From Coptis chinensis (taxonomy: Eukaryota > Streptophyta > Magnoliopsida > Ranunculales > Ranunculaceae): a DNA stretch of 64,000 bases. Made by a program: the position numbers and the translations under genes. Below the pieces are notes generated by a model, which was not told the DNA's origin, ran no database searches, and was given only the letters and a program-made list of their open reading frames with translations. Position 1 is the first letter of the stretch. Each line of letters starts with the position of its first letter. Of this stretch, positions 10,985 to 24,000 are shown one piece after another. The stretch spans positions 40,944,501 through 41,008,500 of the forward strand of contig CM027377.1 of assembly GCA_015680905.1 (NCBI GenBank), read 5' to 3'.

Positions 10985-12454
10985 ACTCCACCTATTACCG
11001 CTCGAAAGAGAAGCCGCATCAGCAGAATGCTAGCTAGATATGCTAATATCGCGGGCTTATTCTATCACTGATTATACTTCAGATCATCGTTTGTCTCCTA
11101 GTTACAGATCTTTTCAGGCTTCTCTCTCATTGGTTGATATATACCACGTACAGTGGCAGAGGCATTGGCCCAGCCTCATTGGAAGGATGCGATGTTGGAG
11201 GAATTACATGCATTGGAGGTCAATAATACTTGGGTCTTGGTTTCTTTTCCGCATGGCCGTAAAGCAGTTGGGTGTAAATGGGTTTTCACGGTGAAACAAA
11301 ACCCAGATGGAACAGTTAGTAGGTACAAGGCTCGGTTGGTTGCTAAGGGGTATGCACTGATTCATGGGGTTGATTATCAGGAGACCTTTGCTCCTGTGGC
11401 CAAGATGAATACGATTCGAGTTATTTTTTCTCTTGCTGCGTCCAAGTCATGGCCTTTTTTTCAGATGGATGTGAAAAATGTCTTTCTCAATAGGGCTTTA
11501 CAGGAAGAGGTATATATGTTTCCACCACTTGGTTTCCGTTCTTCTTCTACTTCAGGCTTGGTGTGTCAGTTGAAAAAGTCTATCTATGGGCTTAAGCAGT
11601 CTCCTTGCACTTGGGCTGAAACATTCGTTGCAGCCATGACCGCATATGGATATGTTTAGAGTCAAGCTGACCACACCTTGTTTCTTCGACACTCTGGTAC
11701 GAAGATTGTTGTATTGCTTGTTTATGTGGACAATATTGTTATTACTGGCGATGATGTTCAGGGTATTAGTGACCTAAAATCCTATCTCAATACCCACTTT
11801 TAGGTGAAAGATCTCGGCCCCTTGCGTTACTTCCTTGGGATTCAGGTTGCTCGTTCTAGTTCTGGTATTTTTATCTCTCAGAAAAAGTATATTCTTGATC
11901 TTCTCTCTGCTTCAGGGCAACTTGCATGTCGTCCTGCTGAGACACCTATTGAACAGAACCATCACCTAGTCGACTATGATGGGGAGTTGTTGGACGACAT
12001 TGGTCAGTATCAGCGGCTTCTTGGGAAGCTCCTCTATCTTTCTTTTACCCGTCCTAATATTACATATGTGGTTGGAGTTCTCAGTCAGTTTATGCACAAG
12101 CCGCGCCTTCCTCATCTTCAGGCAGCTATTCGTGTGCTTCGTTATCTCAAAGGATGTCCTGGACGTGGCCTTTTGTTTCGAGATAATGGTCATTCTCGGG
12201 TCGAGGCGTGGACTGATGTTGACTATGCAGGTTGTAGATTTGATCGTTGATCTACTTCTGGGTATTGTACCACTATTGGTGGTAATTTGGTTACATGGCG
12301 GAGTAAGAAACAAGATGTTGTTTCTAGGTCCAGTGCTGAAGCAGAGTACAAGGCGGTGGCCCAAGGTGTATGTGAGCTGATATGGCTAAAACGTCTTCTA
12401 CGAGACCTTCATCTACATGTCTCTCTTCCGATGACGCTTTACTGTGACAACAAG
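10985..12454 (+). mobile_element. Ty1/copia fossil, middle segment (reverse transcriptase, start of RNase H)
   Basis: The outer copia fossil resumes after the CACTA element. The reverse transcriptase is at about 11150-12060, with WKDAMLEE, GCKWVFTVK and YGLKQSP visible and a degenerate version of the catalytic loop. RNase H-like sequence follows to 12454, where a solo LTR interrupts it. The element is broken, with several breaks overall. Confidence 0.88.
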
Positions 12455-14084
12455 TGTAACGCCCGTATTTTTAAATACGTATTTTTCTATTTTATTAATT
12501 AATTAAATTAATTATTTTCAAAATTCGTCGGATTGGACTCGGGATACGTGGGCCTGGTTTGGGCCCGATTCTGTGTTGGGCTTGGGTTTTGGACCCAAGT
12601 ATATAAACACTTTTTTTCTAGAAAATAGGGTTAAGAGAATAATAAAATATTAAAAATAGAGGCAGAGATGAAAGCTGGATTTCTGGAGGGTGGAGCGCGA
12701 CGGCTCGGACTAGGAGGATTCGTCGAGCTGTTCATACAGGTGAGTAGCTATTTTGCTATTTCACCGAACTTATGGTTTTCATTAAATTTTCATCGTTCAT
12801 TATTCGGGCGCTCGTCGGTGTTGTTAAACTTCGAAATCGAAATTGAGTTTTAACTGTCCAAGCTTTATGTGCGTTAAGGGCAGTTAAAGCCCCATTAGAG
12901 AAATCGTCATTTTCCTTGTTTTCTCTGTTATACTCTTTTTGATTTACTGTGGGTTGAACTAGGATGTTTTAATTGGTTTGAATACGTTGGTTGATGTCGG
13001 GCTGTCGAAGCTCTGTCGAAGCTTCGACAGACGTCAATGGCGGCGAGGTCGCCCAGACGAGGAGTAATATCGATTTTGTTGTGACTTTCGTTTGATTTTT
13101 GATGGGATAATGTTTGGTGGTAGTGAGGATGGTTGTGGGCTGTCGGTAGGGGTTGCCAAAGCTTGGTTGGAGGCGTTAATGGCGCCGGTGGTTGAGCTGT
13201 TTTGGGTTGTTGTGCTTTCGAATGGGTGTTGGTTATTGAGGTATGTTTGAATGTTGAAGGTTAGTGGGGGATTGAATGCCGGATTGGGTGGTGCTGTTGA
13301 ACGTTGACGGGGTCGTTAATGGAGGCGCCTCACTTTTATTAGGTTGTTGTTTTGGTGGGTTTAGGTGGTGATTCTATGTGGATTGTTGATTTGATGATGA
13401 TGGGGTAGTGTTTGAGAGTGTGAGGGCTGAAAATGGTGGCGGTTGGAAGCTTGCAAACAAGCTTTAATGGAGGTCAATTTTTATTAGATCTAGTTTTGAA
13501 GGAGTTAGGGATTTAATGATTTGGGGGTTTTGTTTTTATTAAAAGTGTTTGGTTTTTGTTTATGAGTAAAACCGATTTGATGAAGTGAGGGATGGTGGCC
13601 GATGGTGGTGGCCGGATTTTGGAGGTGGTGGAGGAGAATTGGTGAAGGAGATGACATCAGAGTCATGGTTGGGGCCTTGGGCGAACCCAGTTAGCTACTG
13701 GGGCGATTCCTTTTGTTTTAGTTTTGGGCCTTGGTTATTTTGTTTGGGCCCGATCTTATTTTGTTTTAAGTGGGCCGGACCACATCAGTTTTGTGTTGGA
13801 CCAATTCTTTTTAGCCTTTGTTTTGTGGACCAGTTTATATTAACGTTTTTGGGCCGAATCCACTTAACTGTTTTGGGCCGTTTCTATTATTGCTTGGGAC
13901 CAGTCCATTGGACTTAAAATAGATCTATTTGTGTCTTTCAGTGTTTAGACTTTCGGGTTCTAAGGTTGGGCTTGGCCAGTTGGGTCCGAATCATTACCTT
14001 GGTCATGAGCCCATGAGCCATGCACATGAACCTTAGCCATGAACCATGGCTATGACCATGAACCTGTCGAACATGGAAACGATA

Positions 14085-14275
14085 GTTTGACTTTGACCAT
14101 CGACCGTTGACTTTGACCTTTGACTATGGACGGTTGACTTTCACCTTTGACTTTGACGATGACAGTTTGACTTTGACCATGACATGTTGAGTTTGACCTT
14201 GACCATGATGTGTTGATCTTTGACCGTTGACCGTTGACTTTGATTGTTGACCTTTGACTATGAATGTTGACTTTT
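14085..14275. repeat. Degenerate TTTGAC(C/T) repeats inside the solo LTR
   Basis: About twenty copies of GTTGACTTTGACC-like units with variable spacers lie in a 190 bp block. They are restricted to the solo LTR. Confidence 0.85.
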
Positions 14276-15339
14276 CCAGTTTTTCACATGTTTGTTTATA
14301 TGGACAAATATAGTAATAAAATATTGTCGATATTATATAACGTGGTTGGTCATTATCTAATTTAGATTTGACGTAGGTAGTGTGTAAAGCATATATATAT
14401 TGGGCTTTGATTGTGGACTGTGGACTGTTTATTTGTGCTACGTTTTATGTGTATATTATATGGACACATATAGTAATAAAATGTTGTGGAAGCTTGTATA
14501 TATTTGGTTGTCATTATCTAATAAAGATTTGACCTTGATGTTGTGTATTTTTGACACGTGACGATATTGAGATGTTAGGAGATATTATATTCCTAATACG
14601 TTATAATGTATGTGATACGTTGAAGCATTGTGACATGATATAATATGCTGGGATAGTTGTATTAATGCAATATCTTGGAGAAATGTATATACACTCCATT
14701 ATTTTATATGTGAGATGCTAATATAGTATCGGTGAATAATTGCCCACGGGAGTGTGGTGTAGTGCAATAATATATTGGCACGTGAAAGAATGAAATTTGG
14801 TTATGAGATATAATTGAGATGTTTCTATATATGGTGGCTTAGTGCAATAAGGTAATTGACCTGCACGTGATATAGTAGAAATGTTTATGAGTCATTAATG
14901 TATGACCCCTGAATAAATTACATAACGAAAATCCTAGAACCCCGACTACCACAACTCATGTGATTGCCCTTCCGGCGTTTGATTAATCCGAATGGCCTTC
15001 GGCTGCCCCTCCCCGGCGAGCGAATAGTGGCTTGATTATTCCGTTCACAAAATAGAACGATGATGCTAATATTTTATGCCGAATAGTGGCGATTACTTAC
15101 ATAATTGCTTCCGTGTGAGGATTTACGGTGTCGCGGCATCCCGCCGTGGTGGTTACGCCACGGAGTGGTTCATTATGTAAGGGGAGGCATGTGGATGTAC
15201 ATGTTCGGCGTTGGGTAGCGATTGTGGTAGCCAGGGAAACTAGGTAAGACATAGATACGACGTGATTTTAGGGACACACAAAGAAAGCCTGAAATAATCT
15301 AATTATGGTAATATGTTTGGTTTGTTATTTGTTTAGTTA

Positions 15340-15525
15340 GAACTAAAGGCCTCGATGGAGGAACTACATGCCTTATTTATGATGTGTATAGTTTGTTGTG
15401 TGGTTAGTGGGAAGTTAAGGCGCCTCAGTGGAGGAACTACCTGCCTAGATTATTGAACTTAAGGATGTTGTATTAGTCGTTAAAAGTTAAGGCATCTCGA
15501 TGGAGGAACTAACTGCCGTATGGAT
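15340..15525. repeat. Triple ~71 bp repeat in the solo LTR
   Basis: TCGATGGAGGAACTACATGCC and close variants recur three times, at about 15350, 15424 and 15494, each after an AAGGC(A/C/G)-like lead. The spacing is about 70-75 bp. Confidence 0.7.
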
Positions 15526-16013
15526 TGTGTATGTATATGTATAATTATATGTTGTATTTTAGGGCTACTCACACCAAAGATTTTTATAATGTCAATCCGA
15601 TTTGCATGTTTGCTTATCGGGTGTGTTCATTCAATGAACATAGTTGATAAGTTTTGATAGGTTTAGTGTTGAAGAAGGTTGGTCGCCGCTTGTGGTTTGC
15701 ATTAAGCGTTACATCTCCTGATACGTTTTGTTTTTCCCTCGAGGTGATATAGCTTTTTCGGCCTAGACAATGTTTTTGTATTCTCATTTGTATATTTTAA
15801 TTAAAGAGTTATTGAAAAGAGATTTGTAACCTAATCTTAATTGGGAATTTTTGTAATGAAGAGGACTTATGTATAATTGAAATTTTTATTGGTTTTTAAT
15901 TATCCACATATTTTAAACTGTTTATGGGTTTTGGGAGTGGAGAGTCGCCACACCCTGAGATCAAGAGTCGGGGACAAATAATGTTTTTCCAATTCGCCGA
16001 AATTGGTGTGACA

Positions 16014-16399
16014 ACAAGTCCGCTTCTTAGCATTTTGGCTAATTAAATTGCAACATGATCGCATTACCCGCATATATAGAGGTTGATCGATACTTTCTAC
16101 GTGAGAAAGTGACTTTTGGACAAATTTGTGCTTTATATGTTCCGACGTCTCAGCAGCTTGCAGACTTTCTCACGAAGACAGTTAGTAGTAGACTATTTTC
16201 AGAGGTTTTGTCCAAGCTGGATATATGTGATATCCATGGTCCAGCTTGAGGGGGGAGTGTTAGCAGGGCTATTATTGTATTTTCCTATATTATCTCTTTA
16301 ATTACTTTATTACCTTTTCTAGAGTTTCTATTATGATTATATAAATATAAGTGACGAGCTCTCTCATTCACTTAACTTTTCCCTAAATTACTTTCTACA
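16014..16399 (+). mobile_element. Ty1/copia fossil, right segment with 3' LTR
   Basis: The rest of RNase H reads to about 16248 (VDRYFLREKV, QLADFLTK), typical of the copia C-terminus. A purine-rich tract GAGGGGGGAG precedes a short probable LTR at 16258-16399 that starts TGTTAGCAGGG and ends TTTCTACA and contains a TATAAATATA box. The 5' LTR lies off the left edge, so the LTR limits and the host TSD cannot be confirmed here. Confidence 0.65.
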
Positions 16400-16795
16400 T
16401 GAAGATCTCCGAAAATGAAATTGTACCGTGAGGAAGCAGCACTTCCATTCTGTTGTGCAAGATGGTGAGAGTGTGAGACAAATCCTCTACAGTTACAGAA
16501 GCAAGGAAGTGTCATACAGAGAAAAAACAATGGTAAAGTTATTGCAAACATCAACTACTGTGTTTCGACTTAACAACATTTGGTGGATACTTTTACTTGT
16601 TTTGGTGCCTTAGATGATCTTAAAAATGGAGACGAGAAACCAAATTTCTATTCAACATTGGACTGATGTTAGAAAATTTCAGGTGCAGACAATGAAAATG
16701 CTGTTGAAACTGAGTTCCAAGTATACGAAAAGGATGCTGCTGGATTGTTGGTTATTAATGTTCAGGAAAAGAAATTGATTGAGGCAGACTAAGAA
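16400..16795 (+). pseudogene. Exon-like host remnant, unrecognised
   Basis: Two exon-like pieces are readable on the plus strand. The first, at about 16430-16530, includes HSVVQDGESVRQILYSYRSK. The second follows a TTTCAG acceptor at about 16681 and includes EFQVYEKDAAGLLVINVQEK, ending in a stop near 16790. The second looks like a genuine terminal exon. I do not recognise the family. It lies opposite in strand to the neighbouring kinase gene. Confidence 0.35.
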
Positions 16796-17100
16796 CATCT
16801 TTTAGCTACTAGCCTAACGCTCGTATGCGCAAACTATTAGAATACTGACGTATTCTAATACAAAGCTCTACGATACTTCAGGTAAAAACTGAGAATATGA
16901 TTCTATGACTCAGAGAAAAGCATTAAGGCAAATATATCACACAATGTCCAAATTCTACTATAACTTGTTTGTTCTGAAAGGCGAGTCCTCATTATGTGAA
17001 TGTAGGTTTAGCTGAAGCAATTTTTTTATTAATTTTCTAAAAAACCAAAGTATTGAAGATTCTGCGGGAAAGTCGCTTAAGGCAAAGAAAGCTTTACTTT

Positions 17101-17435
17101 TTTTTTTTGAAAAGATGCTCTGGGACTTTGCAGATCCCCATCAGTTTTATAACCTTTCATAAATCTCAGTTACATCATCCTGCACAATAGTACTTAAAGT
17201 ATTACATAACGGAGATGTAAAAACAAAAGGCTCCATATTGGCTCCTAAAGAGAGCTTGGCAAAGATGATCCGCAGCTCTGTTTTCTTCTCAGAAAACATG
17301 GAGTAATGTGACCTCATTTAGACATAGCAATAATTTTCTGATTGTCGCCACCAGATTCCAGCAAGCCCATGGAGATGTCTGAATTTCCCTCAGTATTTCA
17401 ATTGCTCTTAACGAGTCTGAAGCTACTATGACTCT
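17101..17435 (-). mobile_element. 5'-truncated LINE tail with RNase H remnant
   Basis: Read on the minus strand this gives an RNase H-like end (IVASDSLRAIEIL, then ENRAADHLAKLSLG) and an A-rich tail at about 17101-17112. It is bounded by a 16 bp TSD, AAGAAAGCTTTACTTT, at 17085-17100 and 17436-17451. The ENRAADHLA motif is the RNase H terminal region of plant L1-type LINEs. It lies in the 3' flank of SnRK2 gene A. Confidence 0.85.
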
Positions 17436-17451
17436 AAGAAAGCTTTACTTT

Positions 17452-18011
17452 AGCTGTTAAAACTGTGGACGGTTTTTAACATCCTTCAGTAAAGAACATG
17501 TCAAGAAAAATTCTACATCATTAAGTAAAGTTAGTATTTTATCTCTTTGAATAACAACAACAAGAACAACAATGACAAAGCCTTCTTGTTTCATTTAGCC
17601 TATCGAGTTTGTTCAAAAAAATATGATAAAGATCAGTTTCACTTCTTTCCTTTTTCTTACATATAAGACGGGTAGTTAATGGAAATTTCATGATCAATAT
17701 ACTAGTTCAGCAATCACCTGCTCAAGAACCCAAAAGAATGCCCTGTGAACAAGAGACCAACCCGGCCAACCTCTATTCATTCGATCCTTTCCCGGAATCA
17801 GTAGCACAAAGTGCGTGCCAATGAGCAGTTCTTCAGTAATCAGTAGTTCCGTCCAAAAACTTTAGCAGATACATTGTATCCGTGATACTTATAGGATATT
17901 GTCCACTGTGCAACACAGGACAGGCCTGTTGGAGAGATACACGTATACTGGTATACATATATAACTCTTCTAAGGATGCAGTCATCGTTTATTAGTTACG
18001 TCACTGTAGTT
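17452..18011 (-). other. 3' flank of SnRK2 gene A, paralogous block
   Basis: This stretch, including CAAAAGAATGCCCTGTGAAC at about 17730, is matched by sequence at about 30950-31070 (3' side of gene B) and at about 48860-49010 (3' side of gene C). It is part of the duplicated unit and likely holds 3' UTR sequence of gene A. Confidence 0.7.
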
Positions 18012-21000
18012 TTAAACTTCAGCTTCTCTGTTGTTGTGGTCTAAAGTGTCTTCCATGCACTGCCTGCCAGATTTAGAATGGTCTGCAGGTATCCGTGCCT
18101 CTTCTATAATCCGTGCTATTTCTTCAATGCTTTGGGTTGGTTCATAACTGTTTAGATTTTGATACTTACTTTTTTCAACTCCAATAAATTCTTCGGGCAG
18201 ATTCTTTAGAAACCAGGGATGCATTTTAATCTCTTGGATAGTGATTCTCTGAAAAGAAAAAAAACAGGAGCAGTTTTCTAGCTTTACCCCCCAGAACTTA
18301 GGCCAATTAGCTTTACCCCCAATTCTTTCATCTAGAGGTTTACCCTCCAAGATTACACCACATCCAAGTCAACTGTTATCTTTTTTATCAATGCATGTAA
18401 AAAGACTTCATTGCCCTTTGTCCTTTTAATAGTTTTCTAGCTTTACCCCCCAGAACTTAGGCTAATTAGCTTTATCCCCCCAGTTCTTTCATCTAGAGGT
18501 TTACCCTCCAGAACTTAGGTCAATTAGCTTTAACCCCCTAGTTATTTCATTTAGAGGTTTTACCCCGCACCATTAACACATCCAAGTCAATCGAGTTTGA
18601 TCAGTAGTATTTTGGTCAATACAAATGAAAAGACTCTAATGTCCTTTTTTAGGTATAATTACATAAATACCCTGTGACTTTGGCAAATACAAAATTCAAA
18701 TTCAAATCATCTAGGACACATGTCACGATCTTGTGAACTATATCCGACGGCTATACACCATCACTACCATCTAGGAGTGCAAACGGATAGGTTCGGATTC
18801 GGATATGGTTATATCCGAATCCGAATCCGAAAATTTATACCGATATCCGAACCCGTATCCGAATCCGACGAAGATTAAAAAATTTATCCGAATCCAATTT
18901 CGGATATCCGAATCGGATATTGGATAATATCCGATCCGAAAATTAAAATTAATTAAAATTTTATTTGCTTTGAATAATTCATTTTACCACTATAAAAACT
19001 AGTATAAATATATATATTTATCATTTATTATTATTATTTTTTTATTACAATTTTATATTATTAGTTTATGTTTTTATATAATATTTTATACAATAAAAAT
19101 AAAAAAATAAATTATATATTTTATATATTTTGTTATATACTAATCCTTATCAAATGACATCCACACCCTTAGAGTGGTGTATGACTGTCGGATAGAGTTC
19201 ACAAGATCATGAAATGTGTCCTAGATGATTTGAATTTGAATTTTGTATTTGCCAAAGTCACAGGGTATTTATGTAATTATACCTAAAAAGGACATTAGAG
19301 TATTTTCATTTGTATTGACCAAAAACACTACGGTCAAACTCAGTTGACTAAAAGGACAAAGGGCAATGAAGTCTTTTTACATGTATTGACCAAAAAGATA
19401 ACAGTTGACTTGGATGTGGTGTGTGATCTTGGGGGGTAAAGCTAATTGGCCTAAGTTCTGGAGGGGTAAAGCTAGAAAATGAAAAAGGAGAGAGAGGTGA
19501 AAACTTCGTAAACAAGATGAAAGAAGCTAGACACTGCCTTACAGTCAGTGGAAAGAAAATGACCTCCAATGGCTTGGAAACAAATATTTGAGAGAGGAGG
19601 AGCCTACAATCTGAAGATAAATGGATATAATCGGGTATGGAGTACTGAGCACCAATTATTCTCTGCGATCGATGTACATAACAGTGTTAACCAAGTAACA
19701 AGAAAGGTAAGTTATGCAGAAACAGTGATACTCGCACTTTTTCAAGTGAACTCACCCCTATAGTCTTCCGGAGATTTATAGGATCCGAGGTATCCTCAAA
19801 TGGGTACACTCCTATCAACATCACATATAGAGTCACGCCACAGGACCAAACATCTGCAATCTGCAATTTAAGAAGCCATAGGTAGTCAAAGAAACAACTT
19901 AGATAATTTTGTTGGTGTGCCCGACGAGGTCAGGAATGAGTCATCTACGCACCCATGATGAGACACTCATAAACAGATTATTGAACTTGAAGGGGTATAA
20001 GGTTGATGAAGCATATTCTGTAGGTATAATCGTGGTTGATTAGGAGAAAGGAATATGTTGTCTACACCATAGTACAAAATATCTCGATATATCGCGATAT
20101 TTGGGATATCTATCCAGATTTCAGAGAAAGATATATAAATATCACGATATGTTCAAAGATATATACGACTGCAAATATCATTGATATTTCAACGATATTT
20201 GCGATATTTGTGATATTTGGAGATATTTTGCGATATTTAGAGATATTTGGCGATATTTTGTGTATATAATAATTTTATTTAATATTTACCATTATATTTC
20301 AAATAAATATAAATAATGTATCATGATATATAAAAAAATATCCACAATATCTACAATATTTGTCAATATTTTGGATATATCCACGATATTTGTATGTGAA
20401 ACAATGTCAAATATCCCCAAAGAGGAGAATATATCCACGATACATGTCCAGAAATTGAATATCGATAAATACCCATATCCTGATATTTTGTACTATGGTC
20501 TACACTACTTTTGCTAGATAAACAATGACATACGTGGCTCAAAAGCGTTATCAACTCTACCTTAGGCCCCATGGGGTTGTGAGTCCTTTTTATTACTTTT
20601 TCCAGCAAAAAAAGATCAAGATTATTTTGTAAGCAGCTTCCCAATGCTCCCAAATGTGCCAAATACAATCAGGAATTCTCTCAAACCAACCACATGCATA
20701 ACTATATGTCTTCCATATAGTAAGACATATAGTAACCACATGCATACGTGGCAGACCAAATTAGTGATGCTTTGTTACTGATAATAAGACCAAGCCTAGT
20801 GTCTCACCTTCAAATCATGGCACGCTGGCTGCTGAGATTCTCCCTCCATAATCTTGTAGTTATCCTAGTATGATAGGATGTATTTCATATCTCATATCTC
20901 TATATCGTGTAGGGAACTGTTGAGTTTATGATAAAGATGGATCTCATAGTCCTATTGTGGAGGAAACTGTTGTAATCCTTATTATAAATAGAGGACATGA

Positions 21001-24000
21001 CCACCTTGGTCTAGTGTGTTTTCCAGTCCATTAAACTATCTCAATAAACAATCTTTTATTGTATCGGAACCTTAATCCAGCGACAAGATTTTTTTTTTCT
21101 CTCTCTTTAACATCAATCACAATCACAATGGACGCAGGAAACACCTCTTCAACTAGTGTCGTCGTTGATGCTTTCAATACTGCATTATACTTAATTAACC
21201 GGCTTCCTACTTGTGTTTTGAATAATATCACTCCCTATGAAAAACTGTTTCAGAAAACTACTGTGTATGATTGTCTTCGAGTCTTTGGATGTGCCTGTTT
21301 TCCTTATTTGAGGCCATACAACTCTAATAAGTTACAATTTCGCTCCAAACAATGTGTTTTTCTGGGTTATTCCCTTAACCATCAAGGGTATCGTTGTCTC
21401 GATCAAACTACAAATCGTGTGTATTTATCATGTCATGTTGTGTTTGACGAAATTTGTTTTCCTTTTAAAGAGATCATTAACATGAAATCTGTGGCGGCAA
21501 TCTCCCCAGACTCGTTTGTACCAATGATACAAATGGTTTCATTACCTACCAATCATATGCTGACTTCCAACTCCCGTATAGAACCTAATGTCACTTCAAT
21601 ATCTTCTCCACAAAATTCTACCTCATCTTCTTTCACTAGCACTGCTGGCCACATGCTAACTGAAATAACTCCACCCTCCAGTAGCACCTCTGACCAATTG
21701 CCCATGGAGTCCGTCCCTTCACCCTCCACTACTATTTCACCTTCTACTACTAATCAAACCACTATATCCCAAGACCATGTCTCACAACATAACCCAGAAT
21801 CTTTACCTCATTCAATGGCTACTAGGAGACAAAATGGAATTTCCAAACCAAATCCCAGATATGACAATGGAATTTCCAAACCCAAATTCAAGCCAAATCA
21901 CAAATATGCCATGCATGTGATGTATGATTCTAATGTTGAACCAACTTGTTTTAGCCAGGCAGTTAAACATGCAGAGTGGAGACATGCTATGGGAGCTGAA
22001 TTCAATGCATTGCAACAAAATGGAACTTGGTCCCTAGTAACTGCTAGTTTGGATATGAACATTTTGCCTAATATGTGGTTGTTTAAGATAAAAAGGAGGT
22101 CAAATGGTGATATTGAACGCTACAAGGCTCGGCTAGTAGCAAATGGTTTTCATCAACAGGAAGGCTTTGATTATACAAAGACCTTTAGTCCAGTTGTAAA
22201 ACACTCAACAATTCGCATTGTCATTGCTCTATCCATTCATTTCAAATGGCCCATCCGGCAATTGGATGTTCAGAATGCATTTCTTCATGGAGAATTATCT
22301 GAGGATGTTTACATGCATCAACCGCCTGGTTTTATTGATCCAAATTATCCTCATTATGTGTGCAAGCTTCATAAGTCGCTCTATGGCTTGAAACAAGCCC
22401 CTTGCGCCTGGTTTAAGAAATTTTCAGACTATTTAGAAGAATTTGGTTTTCAAGATTCTAAAGCGGATTATTCCTTGTTCACTTTTCATAAAGGTGATTT
22501 GATCATGTTTCTTCTCATCTATGTTGATGATATTTTGATCACTGGAAATTGTCAGTCTCATATTTTCCGGCTTATTACAAGCTTAGGTCGACTATTTTCT
22601 ATGAAGGACTTGGGTTCTCTTAATTTCTTTCTTGGAATTGAGGCTATACAAGATGCTAATGGTTTATATTTGACTCAATCCAAATATATTATGGACTTGC
22701 TTCGCCGTACAAAGTTCCAGGATGTGAAGCCAATTTCTTCTCCTTGTCAAACTGGCAAGAAATTAAGTCTGTATGATGGTGAATCGCTTTCTGATCCGAG
22801 TGAGTATCGCAGTGTGGTAGGAGCTCTTCAATATCTGACAATCACTCGTCCGGACATTACTTTTGCAGTCAACCAAGTATGTCAATTTATGCACCAACCC
22901 ACCACCACTCATTGGACTGCAGTCAAACGCATTTTGAGGTATCTGAAACATACTCATGATCAAGGTCTATTCTATCGATCCGGCTCACTTCACCTAGAAA
23001 CATATTCGGATGCTGATTATGCAGGGAATCCAGATGATCGTCATTCTACATGAGGTTATTGCATTTACCTTGGGTATAATCCCATATCATGGAGTGTTAA
23101 GAAGCAACGTACCGTTTCTCGCTCCAGCACTGAAGCTGAATATCGTCAATTAGCATACACTGCGGCTCAAATTTCATGGCTTGGGTCCATATTCAAGGAT
23201 TTGGGTGTTTGTCTTTCAACTCCCATTATTTGGTGTGACAATATCAGCTCGATTTCGTTAGCATCGAACCCGGTGTTTCACGCTCGTACCAAACATTTGG
23301 AAGTGGACTCTCACTATGTTCGTGAGAAAGTGGTTCGCAAAGAGCTTGATGTTCGTTATCTTTGCACTGAAGATCAGGTCATCGATGTGTTTACCAAAGG
23401 CTTATCCTCTGCTCGTTTCAAGAAACTGGCAAACAAGCTTATGGTGCGATCTTGCCCCATTAGCTTGCGGGGGTGTGATAGTAAGACCAAGTCTAGTGTC
23501 TCACCATCAAATCATGGCACGCTGGCTGCTGAGATTCTCCCTCCATAATCTTGTAGTTATCATGGTATGATAGGATGTTTCATATCTCATATCTCTATGG
23601 TGTAGGGAACTGTTGAGTTTATGATAAAGATGGATCTCATAGTCCTATTGTGGAGGAAACTGTTGTAATCCTTATTATAAATAGAGGACACGACCACCTT
23701 GGTCTAGTGTGTTTTCCAGTCCATTAAACTATCTCAATAAACAATCTTTCAGTTACAAGTGCAGTCGACAAGTGTGGAAGAGATGATATAGTCCCACCAG
23801 TTCTATAATTAAATCTCAGTAAATGTAATCAACAAACTCTACTTTTTAGTTTTTACTTAGAATTTGACTTTTATAGGAAAATCATGGTCTGCAAAATGGT
23901 CTAGATTGTACGTCTGTTTATCACTTCTGGAATTTGGCTCTGGTACATCCTCTTTAAAGTGCTGTAGGAGGTACTAGTTCGACTAATATTGATTTTCTTC

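Larger units (their letters stand above)
12455..16013. mobile_element. Solo LTR, about 3.56 kb, probably Ty3/gypsy-type
   Basis: The sequence starts TGTAACGCCCG and ends GGTGTGACA, with 5 bp TSDs ACAAG at 12450-12454 and 16014-16018. It has no second copy of its own end, no polymerase domains and no internal primer-binding site that I can see, so it reads as a single long LTR left by recombination. A TATATAAAC box at about 12600 fits LTR promoters in plus orientation. LTRs of several kb occur in the Ogre/Tat group of gypsy elements; the family is inference. A 110-codon open frame inside it (13585-13917) has no recognised domain. Confidence 0.75.

Noticed and set aside
11966-12380. Two 130-codon frames overlapping the copia reverse transcriptase
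   Set aside because: They are shadows of the reverse transcriptase/RNase H region in other frames.
13585-13917. 110-codon open frame in the solo LTR
   Set aside because: Trp/Phe/Gly-rich repeats of GPF-like units without a recognised domain, inside repetitive LTR sequence.
18780-18960. A separate nested hAT-type MITE starting TAGGAGTGCAAACGG
   Set aside because: The start looks right, but no matching right end with an 8 bp TSD could be found; left as part of the MULE centre.
19569-19763. Plus-strand open frame in the gene A region
   Set aside because: It is the antisense of SnRK2 exon 8, whose minus-strand reading gives the conserved kinase sequence.
21059-23053. A 664-codon open frame as a possible host gene
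   Set aside because: It lies between two LTRs with TSDs and encodes integrase-end, reverse transcriptase and RNase H parts of a copia element.
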